Shown piece after piece: positions 8,774-18,430 of a DNA stretch of 64,000 bases (position 1 is the stretch's first letter; every line of letters starts with the position of its first letter). The notes under the pieces are model-generated. The model was not told where the DNA came from and ran no database searches. It worked only from the letters and a program-made list of their open reading frames with translations. This stretch comes from G963667975 sp963677395 (lineage in GTDB: Bacteria > Bacteroidota > Bacteroidia > Bacteroidales > G963667975). Where the stretch lies: the NCBI GenBank assembly GCA_963677395.2, contig OY781965.2, positions 3,534,001-3,598,000 of the forward strand, given 5' to 3'. The translations under genes and the position numbers were made by a program.

Positions 8774-8900
8774 TTGATTCTATATTTGATTGTACAAAAA
8801 TAAGGATTTCAAATTTCTGTCAAGTCGAAAAAGCGTAAATTTGCAAACAGTGTATTTTTCTGGCATACGCTTTGTATCATCAGATCCTAAACTAATCGCT
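8774..8900. promoter_or_regulatory. Divergent promoter region between two barrel genes
   Basis: On the minus strand TATTTTTG (8795-8802) matches the -7 consensus for the gene starting at 8773. On the plus strand, TTTG near 8840 and TACGCTTTG near 8866, about 22 bp apart, resemble a slightly irregular -33/-7 pair for the gene at 8901. These promoter assignments are tentative. Confidence 0.4.
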
Positions 8901-9647
8901 ATGAAACGCTTTCTCATTTTAATTATTTCGCTGACGTTTATTCAATCAGCATTATTTGCACAAACCAAAAACAGTGCCAAACCCGAAACCGGATACAAAC
9001 CTTTCAAAAACGGGAAAACATTTGCGGCCGGAATAAAGCTTTCTCCTAATATTTCGTGGATGAAACCCGACGCAAAAGGTTACGAATCGAACGGCATACT
9101 TTTCCGTCCACTAACATGGGGTTTTATGCTCGATTTTCAATTCATGGATAACTATTATATCTCTACCGGTTTTGATGTAAGAAGTTGTGGCGGAAAACTA
9201 AAATATTCCGACTCAGTACAACTAACTACCAATGCAACAAAAACTTACGGAATAATGGAACGAACATTTAAACTCCGTTATATTGAAATTCCATTATCCT
9301 TTAAGATGAAAACCCGCCAGTTTGGATACATCACCTATTACGGCCAGATTGGTTTTGCAGCAGGCTTTAACCTGAATGCCGATTCAGATGACGAATTCAC
9401 TTATGGAAATGCACAAATTTACAAACAGGAAGATAAGATTAAGGATAATGTTGCGTTTATGAGATTGTCTATGGTGTTGTCTGCCGGAATGGAATATTCA
9501 CTGGGAGGCTCAACTTCCTTGTTCACAGGGCTTAGCTTCAACAACGGATTTACAAACATCCTGAAAGGTCAATCCAATGTTCCTCCCGGAGTTGGCCTAG
9601 ATGCAATTGGCAACTCTCTGGAACTTAATATTGGCATTATTTTTTAA
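8901..9647 (+). CDS. PorT-family outer-membrane beta-barrel protein
   Basis: Start chosen at 8901, where a clean signal peptide begins (MKRFLILIISLTFIQSALFAQ); the frame is open further upstream but crosses the promoter region. The mature 220-odd residues are a transmembrane barrel of the PorT type: FAAGIKLSPNISWMKP, TWGFMLDFQFMDNYYISTGFD, MERTFKLRYIEIPLSFKMKTRQ (the conserved LEIPLxxK block), YYGQIGFAAGFNL, RLSMVLSAGMEYSLGG, and a last strand ending ELNIGIIF. PorT itself belongs to type IX secretion, but many homologues have other roles. nadE follows after only 13 bp, so the two are probably co-transcribed. Confidence 0.85.
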   Translation: MKRFLILIISLTFIQSALFAQTKNSAKPETGYKPFKNGKTFAAGIKLSPNISWMKPDAKGYESNGILFRPLTWGFMLDFQFMDNYYISTGFDVRSCGGKLKYSDSVQLTTNATKTYGIMERTFKLRYIEIPLSFKMKTRQFGYITYYGQIGFAAGFNLNADSDDEFTYGNAQIYKQEDKIKDNVAFMRLSMVLSAGMEYSLGGSTSLFTGLSFNNGFTNILKGQSNVPPGVGLDAIGNSLELNIGIIF

Positions 9648-9660
9648 CAAACAAATTTAT

Positions 9661-11292
9661 ATGAAAATAGCTCTTGCGCAAACAAATCCGCACATAGGAG
9701 ATTTTGAATTAAATACAACCAAAATAATTGAACGAATTCAGGAAGCACGTTTACAGGGTGCTGAATTAATTGTTTTTCCAGAACTTTCACTGTGTGGTTA
9801 TCCCCCGCGCGACTTTCTCGAATTTGAAGACTTTATCGAAAAATGTGAACAGTCTGCGTTGAGAATTGCGAAAGAGTGTGTGAATATATCTGCACTGGTC
9901 GGAATGCCTACCCGAAACGATAACCCGAAAGGCAAACCCCTCTATAACAGTGCTGTATTATTGCAAAACGGCAAAATGAAAGACATTTTCAACAAGAGCC
10001 TTTTGCCAAACTACGATATTTTTGACGAATACCGCTATTTTGAGCCCAACCGTTCGTTCAGCATACTAAACCTCAATGGGAAACGCATTGCAGTTACTAT
10101 TTGTGAAGATTTATGGAATATTGGAGAAGAATCACTCTATCCAAGTGACCCAATGGATGAACTTATCCGTTTTTCACCCGCATTTATGGTAAACATTGCT
10201 GCTTCTCCCTTTAATTACAAGCAAAATGAAATCCGGAAAGAGATTCTGAAACGCAATGTCCAAAAATATAATTTGCCATTAGTTTACGTAAATCAGGTAG
10301 GAGCACAAACAGAAGTCTTATTCGACGGAGGTTCTCAGGTAGTGAATAATACAGGCGAATGTGTTCTTGAAATGGCCTATTTTAAAGAAGATTTCCAGAT
10401 TATTGATACGGATAATTTATCCAAACCCATTGAATCTAAACCCGCAGAAGATATTGAACTGATTCACGATGCATTGGTGATGGGAATCAGTGATTATTTC
10501 CAAAAGATGGGCTTTTCAAAAGCAATTTTAGGTCTTTCCGGAGGAATTGATTCAGCAGTGGTATTTGCACTTGCTGCGGAAGCTTTAGGCAGTGAAAACG
10601 TTTGGGGAATCCTTTTACCTTCCGGTTTTTCAAGCGATCATTCCATCCTCGATGCCGAAGCATTGGCCAATAATCTGGGTGCAAAGCACAATATAATCTC
10701 TATCGAAAAAGCAGTTGAAATCTTCGGACAAACACTGGAGCCTCATTTTAAAGATCTGCCGTTTGGATTGGCTGAAGAAAATCTTCAGGCTCGTATCCGC
10801 GCGGTTATCCTGATGGCATTATCCAATAAATTTGGCTATATTCTGCTCAACACATCGAATAAAAGTGAAGCAGCAGTAGGTTATGGAACCCTTTACGGCG
10901 ATATGTGCGGCGGAATTTCGGTGCTGGGTGACGTGTATAAAACTCAGGTTTATGAACTTGCACATTACATCAATCGCGAACGTGAAATCATCCCTGTAAA
11001 CACCATTACGAAAGCACCCTCTGCAGAACTTCGCCCCAATCAAAAAGATTCAGACTCTCTGCCCGATTATGACATTCTTGACAAAATACTCTATCAATAC
11101 ATAGAATTACGAAAGGGACCTGCAGATCTGGTTAAAATGGGATTTGATGCAAACATTGTAAAAAAGACACTGCATCTGGTAAACATGAACGAATACAAAC
11201 GCTACCAGTCCCCTCCTATTCTGCGCGTTTCACCCAAAGCTTTCGGCTCCGGACGACGCATGCCAATTGTAGCAAAGTATCTGGCAGTATAG
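9661..11292 (+). CDS. nadE: Glutamine-dependent NAD(+) synthetase
   Basis: Start at 9661 (MKIALAQTNPHIGDF), the canonical N-terminus; 543 residues, two domains. Residues 1-250 are the nitrilase-type glutaminase with triad Glu41 (VFPELSLCGYPPRDF), Lys112 (NKSLLPNYDIFDE) and Cys148 (ITICEDLW). Residues about 270-543 are the synthetase with the PP-loop LGLSGGIDSAVV and the LNTSNKSEAAVGYGTLYGDM block. It amidates deamido-NAD using glutamine in the cytosol, the last step of NAD synthesis. The C-terminus ends RRMPIVAKYLAV. A second, decayed copy of exactly this 3' end lies at 23037-23084, beyond the AT-rich island that begins right after this gene, so nadE appears to have been an integration site. 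Confidence 0.96.
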   Translation: MKIALAQTNPHIGDFELNTTKIIERIQEARLQGAELIVFPELSLCGYPPRDFLEFEDFIEKCEQSALRIAKECVNISALVGMPTRNDNPKGKPLYNSAVLLQNGKMKDIFNKSLLPNYDIFDEYRYFEPNRSFSILNLNGKRIAVTICEDLWNIGEESLYPSDPMDELIRFSPAFMVNIAASPFNYKQNEIRKEILKRNVQKYNLPLVYVNQVGAQTEVLFDGGSQVVNNTGECVLEMAYFKEDFQIIDTDNLSKPIESKPAEDIELIHDALVMGISDYFQKMGFSKAILGLSGGIDSAVVFALAAEALGSENVWGILLPSGFSSDHSILDAEALANNLGAKHNIISIEKAVEIFGQTLEPHFKDLPFGLAEENLQARIRAVILMALSNKFGYILLNTSNKSEAAVGYGTLYGDMCGGISVLGDVYKTQVYELAHYINREREIIPVNTITKAPSAELRPNQKDSDSLPDYDILDKILYQYIELRKGPADLVKMGFDANIVKKTLHLVNMNEYKRYQSPPILRVSPKAFGSGRRMPIVAKYLAV

Positions 11293-11360
11293 AAAAAGCT
11301 ACTGTCCATTTCACTACAAAAATCTATTTATCAACCAGATACACACAATATTCTTATTAA

Positions 11361-11399
11361 AACGCCACAAACAGAAAATCCTGTTCGTGGTGTTTTTTT
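11361..11399 (+). terminator. Intrinsic terminator of nadE
   Basis: AACGCCAC-A-AACAG pairs with CTGTT-C-GTGGTGTT (11361-11392) and is followed by seven T residues. It lies about 70 bp after the nadE stop on the plus strand, within the left end of the island. Confidence 0.8.
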
Positions 11400-11420
11400 G
11401 ATATAAATCAAAGTTGGATT

Positions 11421-11521
11421 AAAGAGGCTGTCTAAACAGTATTATACTTGAAATTAGATCATTCTGTATATCTCTGCGCAATAACTTTAATCACACAAAG
11501 TTCTTTTCAGACAGCCTCTTT
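11421..11521. repeat. 101-bp inverted-repeat element, hairpin with long loop
   Basis: AAAGAGGCTGTCT (11421-11433) and AGACAGCCTCTTT (11509-11521) form a perfect 13-bp inverted repeat around 75 bp. It lies 10 bp past the stop of the last island gene. The outer arms resemble those of the hairpin at 3777-3841 (AAGAGGTTGTTC), suggesting a small family of terminal-repeat elements. It may act as a terminator for the island or be a remnant of a non-autonomous mobile element. No target-site duplication is obvious. Confidence 0.55.
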
Positions 11522-11531
11522 ACGCATTATA

Positions 11532-12431
11532 CTATTTGTTTTTGATTTGTTTTGATAACTTCTGCAGATTAGCCAACGAGTCAAGAACTCCTTTTAAGGC
11601 AGTAACTAACTTTTTGTCAGCTAAGCGGATTTCTTTAACAATTGGGTTCCATCCCGGAACACGCTTGATAACCAGTTTGCCGTTTTCGTAAGTTATTACC
11701 CAACCGCCGCCATCTACCAGCACATTGTCGGAAAACATTATAAAGCCTCTGAGTACTTCTTCCAGTTCGTCAATGTTGGAACGATGATTGGTTCTGCGAT
11801 TTTTGTAAAAAGCAAAAGCAATATCGTTACAATATCTTGTCATAAACAGGTTATTTGCAGCAGGTTGAGCCATTTGCAAAAATGCTCTCCATGTAGTAAA
11901 ATATTTTTGTGGCATCAGCTCATTAAATGCAATAGCCGTTTCATCGGCATTATCGGTAACAACTACTCCTTCTTCGTTGGCTAACGGACTTAAGCCTGAA
12001 TCGGGCGAAATATTTACAAAATCATTGTCGTTAAAATCGCCTGCATCTATATCAAAAGCATCTATCCATACCCCGTTATTTCCACCGGGTATAGAAATCC
12101 CCCCTGTTTCGATATAAAAAACAAGGATCCTGATAGGACCTTCCGTAACTCTGACTTCGGGAAAAATGAATCTGTCGAATGAAACACAAGGTTCATTAAC
12201 TCCACCCGAAATACTCAGAAAAGCAAAACTACCATGATGCGGATTTCCGGCAGCATCATTCCAGTCCTGTTCGCCAGGAGAGAGAAATGGAGGAATAACA
12301 TCATTGGTTTGAAGCATCCCTGTATTATAGGTAAGAATGGACGTAATAGCCGAGCCACCCTGTCCGTGACGTCTTCGGCGTCGGGTACCTAAAGCATAGG
12401 CACCATAAATAATCGTAACTTGTGATGACAT
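11532..12431 (-). CDS. Orphan 299-residue protein of the island
   Basis: I do not recognise this family. It has no signal peptide or membrane helix. Features: a very basic patch near the N-terminus (GTRRRRRHGQGG, residues about 15-26), then Gly/Asn/Asp-rich, beta-like sequence (ISGGVNEPCVSFDRFIFPEV, VFYIETGGISIPGGNNGVW, DIDAGDFNDNDF), then a helical part (LPQKYF-like segment, AFLQMAQPAANNLFMTRYCND, NIDELEEVLRGFIMF), a short strand pair (GGGWVITYENGKLVIKRVPGW) and a C-terminal amphipathic helix rich in Leu and Lys. It is the last gene of the five-gene minus-strand set, 66 bp after the giant NTPase gene, and less AT-rich than that gene. Its leader repeats a motif found before the first gene of the set. 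Confidence 0.75.
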   Translation of the reverse strand: MSSQVTIIYGAYALGTRRRRRHGQGGSAITSILTYNTGMLQTNDVIPPFLSPGEQDWNDAAGNPHHGSFAFLSISGGVNEPCVSFDRFIFPEVRVTEGPIRILVFYIETGGISIPGGNNGVWIDAFDIDAGDFNDNDFVNISPDSGLSPLANEEGVVVTDNADETAIAFNELMPQKYFTTWRAFLQMAQPAANNLFMTRYCNDIAFAFYKNRRTNHRSNIDELEEVLRGFIMFSDNVLVDGGGWVITYENGKLVIKRVPGWNPIVKEIRLADKKLVTALKGVLDSLANLQKLSKQIKNK

Positions 12432-12454
12432 TTGTTAACCTTTATTAATTTACG

Positions 12455-12476
12455 CCTACTCTATCAAAGCTTTTCG
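12455..12476 (-). promoter_or_regulatory. Leader motif, copy 2 (before the orphan gene)
   Basis: On the minus strand CCGAAAAGCTTTGATAGAGTAGG ends 23 nt before the ATG at 12431. Nearly the same string (CCGAAAAGCTTGAGAGTAGG) ends 19 nt before the ATG at 22627, the first gene of the set. I noticed no other copy in the window. The spacing suggests a 5'-leader or operator element; its function is unknown. Confidence 0.4.
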
Positions 12477-12497
12477 GCTACCGCTATTTTTTTTATT

Positions 12498-15400
12498 TTA
12501 ATATTTTTGATTTAAAGGATCGCTTGCATAGTTTTTAATATTAAATATACCCGATTCGTCTCCTACTTTAAATAATTCATCAAGTTTATTTTTAGTTTTT
12601 CCGTTTATTAAATAAAAACGTTCTAAAGCAGCACAAAAATGATATTGTTTATCGCAAAAATCATCATTCAGATACGACATGTTTTCTATCAGATTCTTAT
12701 AAGCATTTCCGCCACTATGTACCTGTCGTGCAGCAAACAAATGGTCAATTGCTAATTCGGCATGATAGCGGGTAGATACAATATGCATATTATCTGCACC
12801 GATTAGTTGTTTTAATTTAGTTTCTGTATCTGAAGCAATTCTTTTAAAATATGATGCATCAAAATATTTTTTACTTTCATCAAAATTAATTAATAAATTA
12901 TACTCATGTTTATTTAATATACTGTATTTACTTGCTTCGTATATATTTTCAATTTTTAAAAATGTATTATAAAAGGCACACCAATCTATCAGTTTATCAT
13001 GCGTAAAACCAATATAAGAATGAGACATTATATATGAGATTCCGTAGGAATTTGACATCTTAATTACTTCGAGCAGACAAAAAATTGAATCAGTTATAAG
13101 ATGGCTGATAAACATTAATCGTTTTTCTATTTCGGAATAAACGGAGTCCAAATTATTAAATATATCAGAAAACATATTATCAAAATGATCATCAAGCAAA
13201 TTCATACATGTTTTATTGTTAATTATTTCTTTGATTTTTTCAGTAAACTCTTCTTCTAATTTTTCCACACCTCCGTTCTTTCTTTCAAGTTTTTTAAAAC
13301 CAAGGCCTTCCATTATCATAAAATTTAATCTGGCTTTAAAGTGTAGTCTTTGTATTCTATTATAAATGGTATCGCAAACCCCATAAGGTGAAAATGAAAT
13401 ATTCTGATAATATTTACCCAAGATCCTCCTCCTTGCATATTCACATTTAATGTTTTTGTTTTCATGAATTTCGCCATTATGCTCTTCATATTTATATTTT
13501 ATACACTCAATATTTTTTCTATTATTTTCATAATCTATATACTTATTATAACAATCAATTGACAACATTAATTCAATACGTGCTGCTAATAAACTTACTT
13601 CTGTTAGGTCCGTATTTACAGTGCTACGCTTTAAATCGATTTCATCAAATACGCCCTTATTAAAAAATTCTTTTATCTTCAAAATTTCAGATCTGTGTAT
13701 ATCATGATACGTATTATATTGACCTATAATAATATTTCTAGCTAAATTCTTTTTAATTTTATATAATATCGTATTGAAAGCATCTTTTTTTATGCTATTA
13801 TTAGCATCTCTGATTTTAATTAATTCAAATATCTCAATAATAAGATAAAGAATTTTTGTGTATTGCCAGACATATGATTTGTGATTATCAGCTTTTCTAT
13901 AATATTGAGCTGACAAATAATATGAAGTAAAAACTTTTAATAATGGTTGTAGTTCTTTTTTTGTATCGTCTTTTTTTGTATCGTCTTTTGTTAAGTTGTT
14001 GTAATAATCTAAAAACGATTTAATTCTTTCAATTTTCTTTTGCGACCTACTGCTTTCATCCTCTGTTTTAGTATCCCACAAATCTAATACAGTATTAATT
14101 AAATTCAGGAATTCTTTTTGTAAATTATCCGCATTATTAAATTTAGAGCAGCTTAAAATCGTATCGCCTAAATCGGATAAGCTACCTGCAATTGATATAT
14201 AGGAACTAGCATCTATAAATTTAAATGAGGCTTCTTCTCTTGTTAAATAATTTAATAGAATTTCAAAGGGATCTTTAAATTCCTTTCCATTTTTATTGTC
14301 ATTACTGTTATCGGATTGTTTTTTCGTATAAATATCCTTGTCACTATTTTCAAATCTGTTGTTAATTATAAAATATTTTATGCTTTCATAATAAAATACA
14401 CATGCATAACAAGGTAAGGGTACGAAAAATTCAGCCTTAGCCGATTTTTTGCAATCGTTCATTATACAATAAAAACCATCAAATACGTTTATGCGTGTAT
14501 TCTCCTTAAAGTCAATATTTTCAGTTTTACTGACATAACTGTTTTTGTAAAACAAGATATTGCCAATTTTATTTTTAAAATCGCAACAAACCAGATATTT
14601 CTGCTCTTTGTTAATTGTTTTTTGCAAAAAATCAAATTCTTTATTAACTCTGATAATATCAACTGGTTTTATACCACCCAGATGGCTTTTTTCAATAATC
14701 TGAAGCTTTGCCAGCAGCGGTTGATAAATTAATCTGATTCCCTCGAAGGTAGATATTTTATTCAGAATTTTTTCCTTTAGTGGACTTATGCCAAAATCAA
14801 GTATTTTATCCGGAAATTCTTTGCTGGTAATTGAAAAATCGGAATAAGTACTATTGAAATCTACTGGTTTGATTTCGTGGTGAAACAAAATATCTTTTCT
14901 ATAACTTCTTTCTTTAATTAGTCTTATCCTATCATCGGAATCATCAGAATAATCAATGGTTTCCTCTAATCCTAATTTACTGATATCAATATCGCGGTAC
15001 TCAATTAAAAAAGAAGTAATTTCGGAAAAGGTAAGATAGGCTGAATTAAAAGTTTTGCGTTTTTCATAGGCTAAACCCAGTTTCAACATATTACGCACTA
15101 ACAATACCATAAGTGTAGGATTCATTTCCTGTGGTTTGCATTTTCTCAGAACCTGTATTCCATCCATATATTCTACAATAGCATCATTATATTCTTCATC
15201 ATAGAAATACATATCACCCAAAATAATATGGATTGCTGCAATGGAATGAATATATTCGCTATTTCCATTTTTATTATAAGATTCTTGCTTATATCTTTCC
15301 TGAATTCGGAGAAGCATTCGATGATAAAACTGCTTAATTGCCAGTGATTCATCTAATGTAAAATTGAAAGTTGCTGATGCTTCCTCTGATATTTTGGAAA

Positions 15401-18374
15401 TATAAGATATTTCGAGCATAATTTTTTTTGTAAAACTATAAGTATATAAGCCACTCACCATTTCCTGTATATGCATACGGTTCAGATAATGGATAATATC
15501 CGAAATAAAATCCCTTAATTCGGGCGTTTTGTTAATTTCAATTAACTCAGGGGTATTCTCAATATTACGCCACGAAAAACCATTACGGCTATATTTAAAA
15601 ATATGATCAACCAAAAAAGATGAAGAAACCAATAGTTTATCGTCATGCCCTTTAAGTCTGTTAAGTATAGATAGTATTATAGGACTTGCCAGATAATGGA
15701 TTAATCCGACTTTAAACTGATCCTCCACATCAAATGCCAGAAAATATTTTGAATTAGAATTTTTATTTAAATACAAACATTGTGTTTTATTTACATCATC
15801 ATCAAACTCAATATGCTTCTCAAAAAAAGTAGTTATTTTCTTGGGAGCACCATTGCTTGAGTGGGTAAGATATACTATAAAATGATAAAGAAATACAATA
15901 ACTTTTTCATATTTTACTCTTTCATCAGGTTTCAGATAATCTAATTTATAATATGCGTTATCTTTTATGTATTTTTCATTGTCTTTAAAATGTTTTTTTG
16001 AAAAATGCTTTCTTTTGGCTACATTAAGCATCAGATATTCGGTATAAGTTTTCAGATTACAATTTTCAGGACCAATACATAATTTGTAACTATACGGCAT
16101 TAAAGCCTGACAAACATATTGCTCAACCATACTGCTTGCATCTGACTCTTTTTTATCAGTAGGGTCTGTAAGAAAACTATCTACATAAATTACATCATGA
16201 AATATACTGCCAATAAAAAAATTTCTGTCCGATACATCAGCCAATGCAGCATCATACATTTCTCTGCCTGCAATAAAAATAAATTTGGCTTTTGCAGTAG
16301 TTAAAAAAAACTTTAAGTTAGATAAGAGTTTCTGTATAGATTGCTGACGTTCTCGCGTACTGCTTGGCGAAAAAGCATTTGAAAATTTTGTTTCTTTTTC
16401 TTTTATTTCATTCTCTTTTTCACCAACAGCAATTTTACTCTGTGGCTCAATTTTGTCGAGTTCATCAAATATAAATATAATGTTAGGCTTGTAAAAAAAA
16501 GAAGATAATTTTTGAATATCATTTAATATTTCAATCAGGTTATTTTCTATTTCTCTTACATCGGCAATGGGGTATTCGTGGCTTTTTTTATTGAAAAAAC
16601 TAAAATTAATAAAGCGGCTGTTATTAAATGATTTCCCTTTCTCTTCCGTATATCCGGAATATATTCTTCTGTTTAATAATTCTATTTTTTTGCTGATCGA
16701 ATAATAAGTTGTGATATTTAAAAGTCTGGAACGCAGTATGAGCTTTAACAATAAAACAATAATTACATAATATAAGATTAATGAATAATCTAATTTATTG
16801 AGGTCATTATTTTTTATAAATTGAGTATTAATTAATCCAAATAATATATTTTTATTTATAAAAAATATAATACTATCAAAAGCTGTTTGGATATAGAAAT
16901 CAGAAATACAAGTAATTTTTTGTATATAATATTTTAAATTTTCATCATCACTTTCATTCCCATTTTGGATAATATATGCAGAATTATTACTAATATTAAT
17001 TAAAGTGTTACTTTTTATTTCTATTTTTTCAATTTCTAATAAAGTACTATCTGTGTAAATTTTTGAGTAGATAGGCAAATATTTATCAATACCAGTATTT
17101 ACTAAAAAATTGGCTTGTTCTTTTTTTATATTATCAAGTCGTAAGCAATATAGCAATGAAATAAAAATACAGATTTTGATAAAAAGCAGTATAAAAAAGC
17201 CTCTTTTATTCGAATTAATAAACTGTTTATAATTATTATTAAGGTTTACTGTAACAAGTCTAAGAATATCTTTTTCCTTCAAGTCATCATAACCTAGATT
17301 AATTTTAATAAAAATATTACGACCGTATCGAAACTGGTTTTTAATTGTTTTAGAGAGAAAGATCCAAATATTCCTTATTATTTTAAATACATTACTATAT
17401 CTTTTGAAAAAATATTTTAGTTTAAAAAGAAAGTATCTAATTAATAAAAATACAATAAAATCATTTTCTTTTTTTGCTTTAGTTTTTATTTTTTTATAAA
17501 ATAAATGATAAATTTTAATTCGATGTTTAATATTTTGTATTAAAGTAGCAAACTTAATTTTAAATCTTTTTAAAAAATCATTGGCTAATTTGGGTTTGCT
17601 GCTTCTTGAAAATAAAATATTTTGAAATTCCCTTTCCAAATTATAAAAAAGCTCAAAAACAATTTTTAATAAGAGTAATGAGAATATTGCAAAACCAGAT
17701 TTTTGATAACTAACGAAATCTTCTGTAAAAAACAAAAGATATAAACCCCAACTAGAATTAATAAGAATTATCTGAAACAGATCTATATGCATATGTTTCT
17801 GTACCTTTCTGTTTCTAATAACAAAAGGGTTCAAGACATTCCATATAAATTTGAAGAACACTAGAATTGTATATTTATATGTAGGTATAGGATATTTTAA
17901 TAAATTTTTTGATGATAAATAATAAATATATTTTAAAAATAATATTGTAAATAATATTATAAATATAATTTTGGCAATAAGATTTGAATAATTTTGAATC
18001 CATTCGTACCCAATTAACGTTTTTATATCTAAGTTTTTTAGGAAAGTGAAAAACAGGAAAATAAAATAGTAAAGCAGAAATTTACCAATAACCTGAAAGT
18101 TTTTTTGCAAGTAACAAATTTCATAAATCACGGAACTAACAAAACTTGATTTGCCCATCCCCCGATAACCGGTAACCAGATATGCACCAGATTTGGCATC
18201 ATTATTAATGATAACTTCTCTGAGCTTATTTCTAATCATTTTTCTACCAATAAATCTCTTCTTATCTAAAGTATGATCTTCTGAGACACCATGAAAAAAT
18301 GAAAAATCAGGAAGTTCAATATAGATTTTCTTTATTTTAGAAGAAAAAATATCAAAAGGATTATTTTTACTCAT
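12498..18374 (-). CDS. Giant membrane-embedded P-loop NTPase (KAP-like) with TPR-type C-terminal half
   Basis: 1958 residues, strongly AT-rich. An N-terminal segment leads to Walker A GYRGMGKSS (residues 69-77). Walker B (IIFIFDELD, 632-640) comes more than 550 residues later. Between them are hydrophobic blocks that look transmembrane (about 97-114, 132-153, 168-182, 198-216, 226-245, then 391-411 and 530-548), separated by a soluble strand KINLGYDDLKEKDILRL (357-373). A sensor-like strand KFIFIAGREMYDA follows (697-709). TM helices inserted inside the P-loop domain are the hallmark of KAP NTPases. The C-terminal ~900 residues are mostly helical with TPR-like pairs (NDAIVEYMDGIQVLRKCKP; RNMLKLGLAYEKRKTFNSAYLTF) and some Cys pairs (residues with CIMNDC, CYAC). 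It follows the patatin gene by 56 bp. No signal peptide. Function inferred only: membrane sensor or regulator, possibly of defence. Confidence 0.85.
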   Translation of the reverse strand: MSKNNPFDIFSSKIKKIYIELPDFSFFHGVSEDHTLDKKRFIGRKMIRNKLREVIINNDAKSGAYLVTGYRGMGKSSFVSSVIYEICYLQKNFQVIGKFLLYYFIFLFFTFLKNLDIKTLIGYEWIQNYSNLIAKIIFIILFTILFLKYIYYLSSKNLLKYPIPTYKYTILVFFKFIWNVLNPFVIRNRKVQKHMHIDLFQIILINSSWGLYLLFFTEDFVSYQKSGFAIFSLLLLKIVFELFYNLEREFQNILFSRSSKPKLANDFLKRFKIKFATLIQNIKHRIKIYHLFYKKIKTKAKKENDFIVFLLIRYFLFKLKYFFKRYSNVFKIIRNIWIFLSKTIKNQFRYGRNIFIKINLGYDDLKEKDILRLVTVNLNNNYKQFINSNKRGFFILLFIKICIFISLLYCLRLDNIKKEQANFLVNTGIDKYLPIYSKIYTDSTLLEIEKIEIKSNTLINISNNSAYIIQNGNESDDENLKYYIQKITCISDFYIQTAFDSIIFFINKNILFGLINTQFIKNNDLNKLDYSLILYYVIIVLLLKLILRSRLLNITTYYSISKKIELLNRRIYSGYTEEKGKSFNNSRFINFSFFNKKSHEYPIADVREIENNLIEILNDIQKLSSFFYKPNIIFIFDELDKIEPQSKIAVGEKENEIKEKETKFSNAFSPSSTRERQQSIQKLLSNLKFFLTTAKAKFIFIAGREMYDAALADVSDRNFFIGSIFHDVIYVDSFLTDPTDKKESDASSMVEQYVCQALMPYSYKLCIGPENCNLKTYTEYLMLNVAKRKHFSKKHFKDNEKYIKDNAYYKLDYLKPDERVKYEKVIVFLYHFIVYLTHSSNGAPKKITTFFEKHIEFDDDVNKTQCLYLNKNSNSKYFLAFDVEDQFKVGLIHYLASPIILSILNRLKGHDDKLLVSSSFLVDHIFKYSRNGFSWRNIENTPELIEINKTPELRDFISDIIHYLNRMHIQEMVSGLYTYSFTKKIMLEISYISKISEEASATFNFTLDESLAIKQFYHRMLLRIQERYKQESYNKNGNSEYIHSIAAIHIILGDMYFYDEEYNDAIVEYMDGIQVLRKCKPQEMNPTLMVLLVRNMLKLGLAYEKRKTFNSAYLTFSEITSFLIEYRDIDISKLGLEETIDYSDDSDDRIRLIKERSYRKDILFHHEIKPVDFNSTYSDFSITSKEFPDKILDFGISPLKEKILNKISTFEGIRLIYQPLLAKLQIIEKSHLGGIKPVDIIRVNKEFDFLQKTINKEQKYLVCCDFKNKIGNILFYKNSYVSKTENIDFKENTRINVFDGFYCIMNDCKKSAKAEFFVPLPCYACVFYYESIKYFIINNRFENSDKDIYTKKQSDNSNDNKNGKEFKDPFEILLNYLTREEASFKFIDASSYISIAGSLSDLGDTILSCSKFNNADNLQKEFLNLINTVLDLWDTKTEDESSRSQKKIERIKSFLDYYNNLTKDDTKKDDTKKELQPLLKVFTSYYLSAQYYRKADNHKSYVWQYTKILYLIIEIFELIKIRDANNSIKKDAFNTILYKIKKNLARNIIIGQYNTYHDIHRSEILKIKEFFNKGVFDEIDLKRSTVNTDLTEVSLLAARIELMLSIDCYNKYIDYENNRKNIECIKYKYEEHNGEIHENKNIKCEYARRRILGKYYQNISFSPYGVCDTIYNRIQRLHFKARLNFMIMEGLGFKKLERKNGGVEKLEEEFTEKIKEIINNKTCMNLLDDHFDNMFSDIFNNLDSVYSEIEKRLMFISHLITDSIFCLLEVIKMSNSYGISYIMSHSYIGFTHDKLIDWCAFYNTFLKIENIYEASKYSILNKHEYNLLINFDESKKYFDASYFKRIASDTETKLKQLIGADNMHIVSTRYHAELAIDHLFAARQVHSGGNAYKNLIENMSYLNDDFCDKQYHFCAALERFYLINGKTKNKLDELFKVGDESGIFNIKNYASDPLNQKY

Positions 18375-18430
18375 TTTAGAATTAGTATATAGTTAATTAT
18401 TAAATCTCGACTGTTGCTATGTTATTTTAA

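Noticed and set aside
11421..11521. Complete insertion sequence
   Set aside because: Inverted repeats are present but only 75 bp lie between them, without a transposase.
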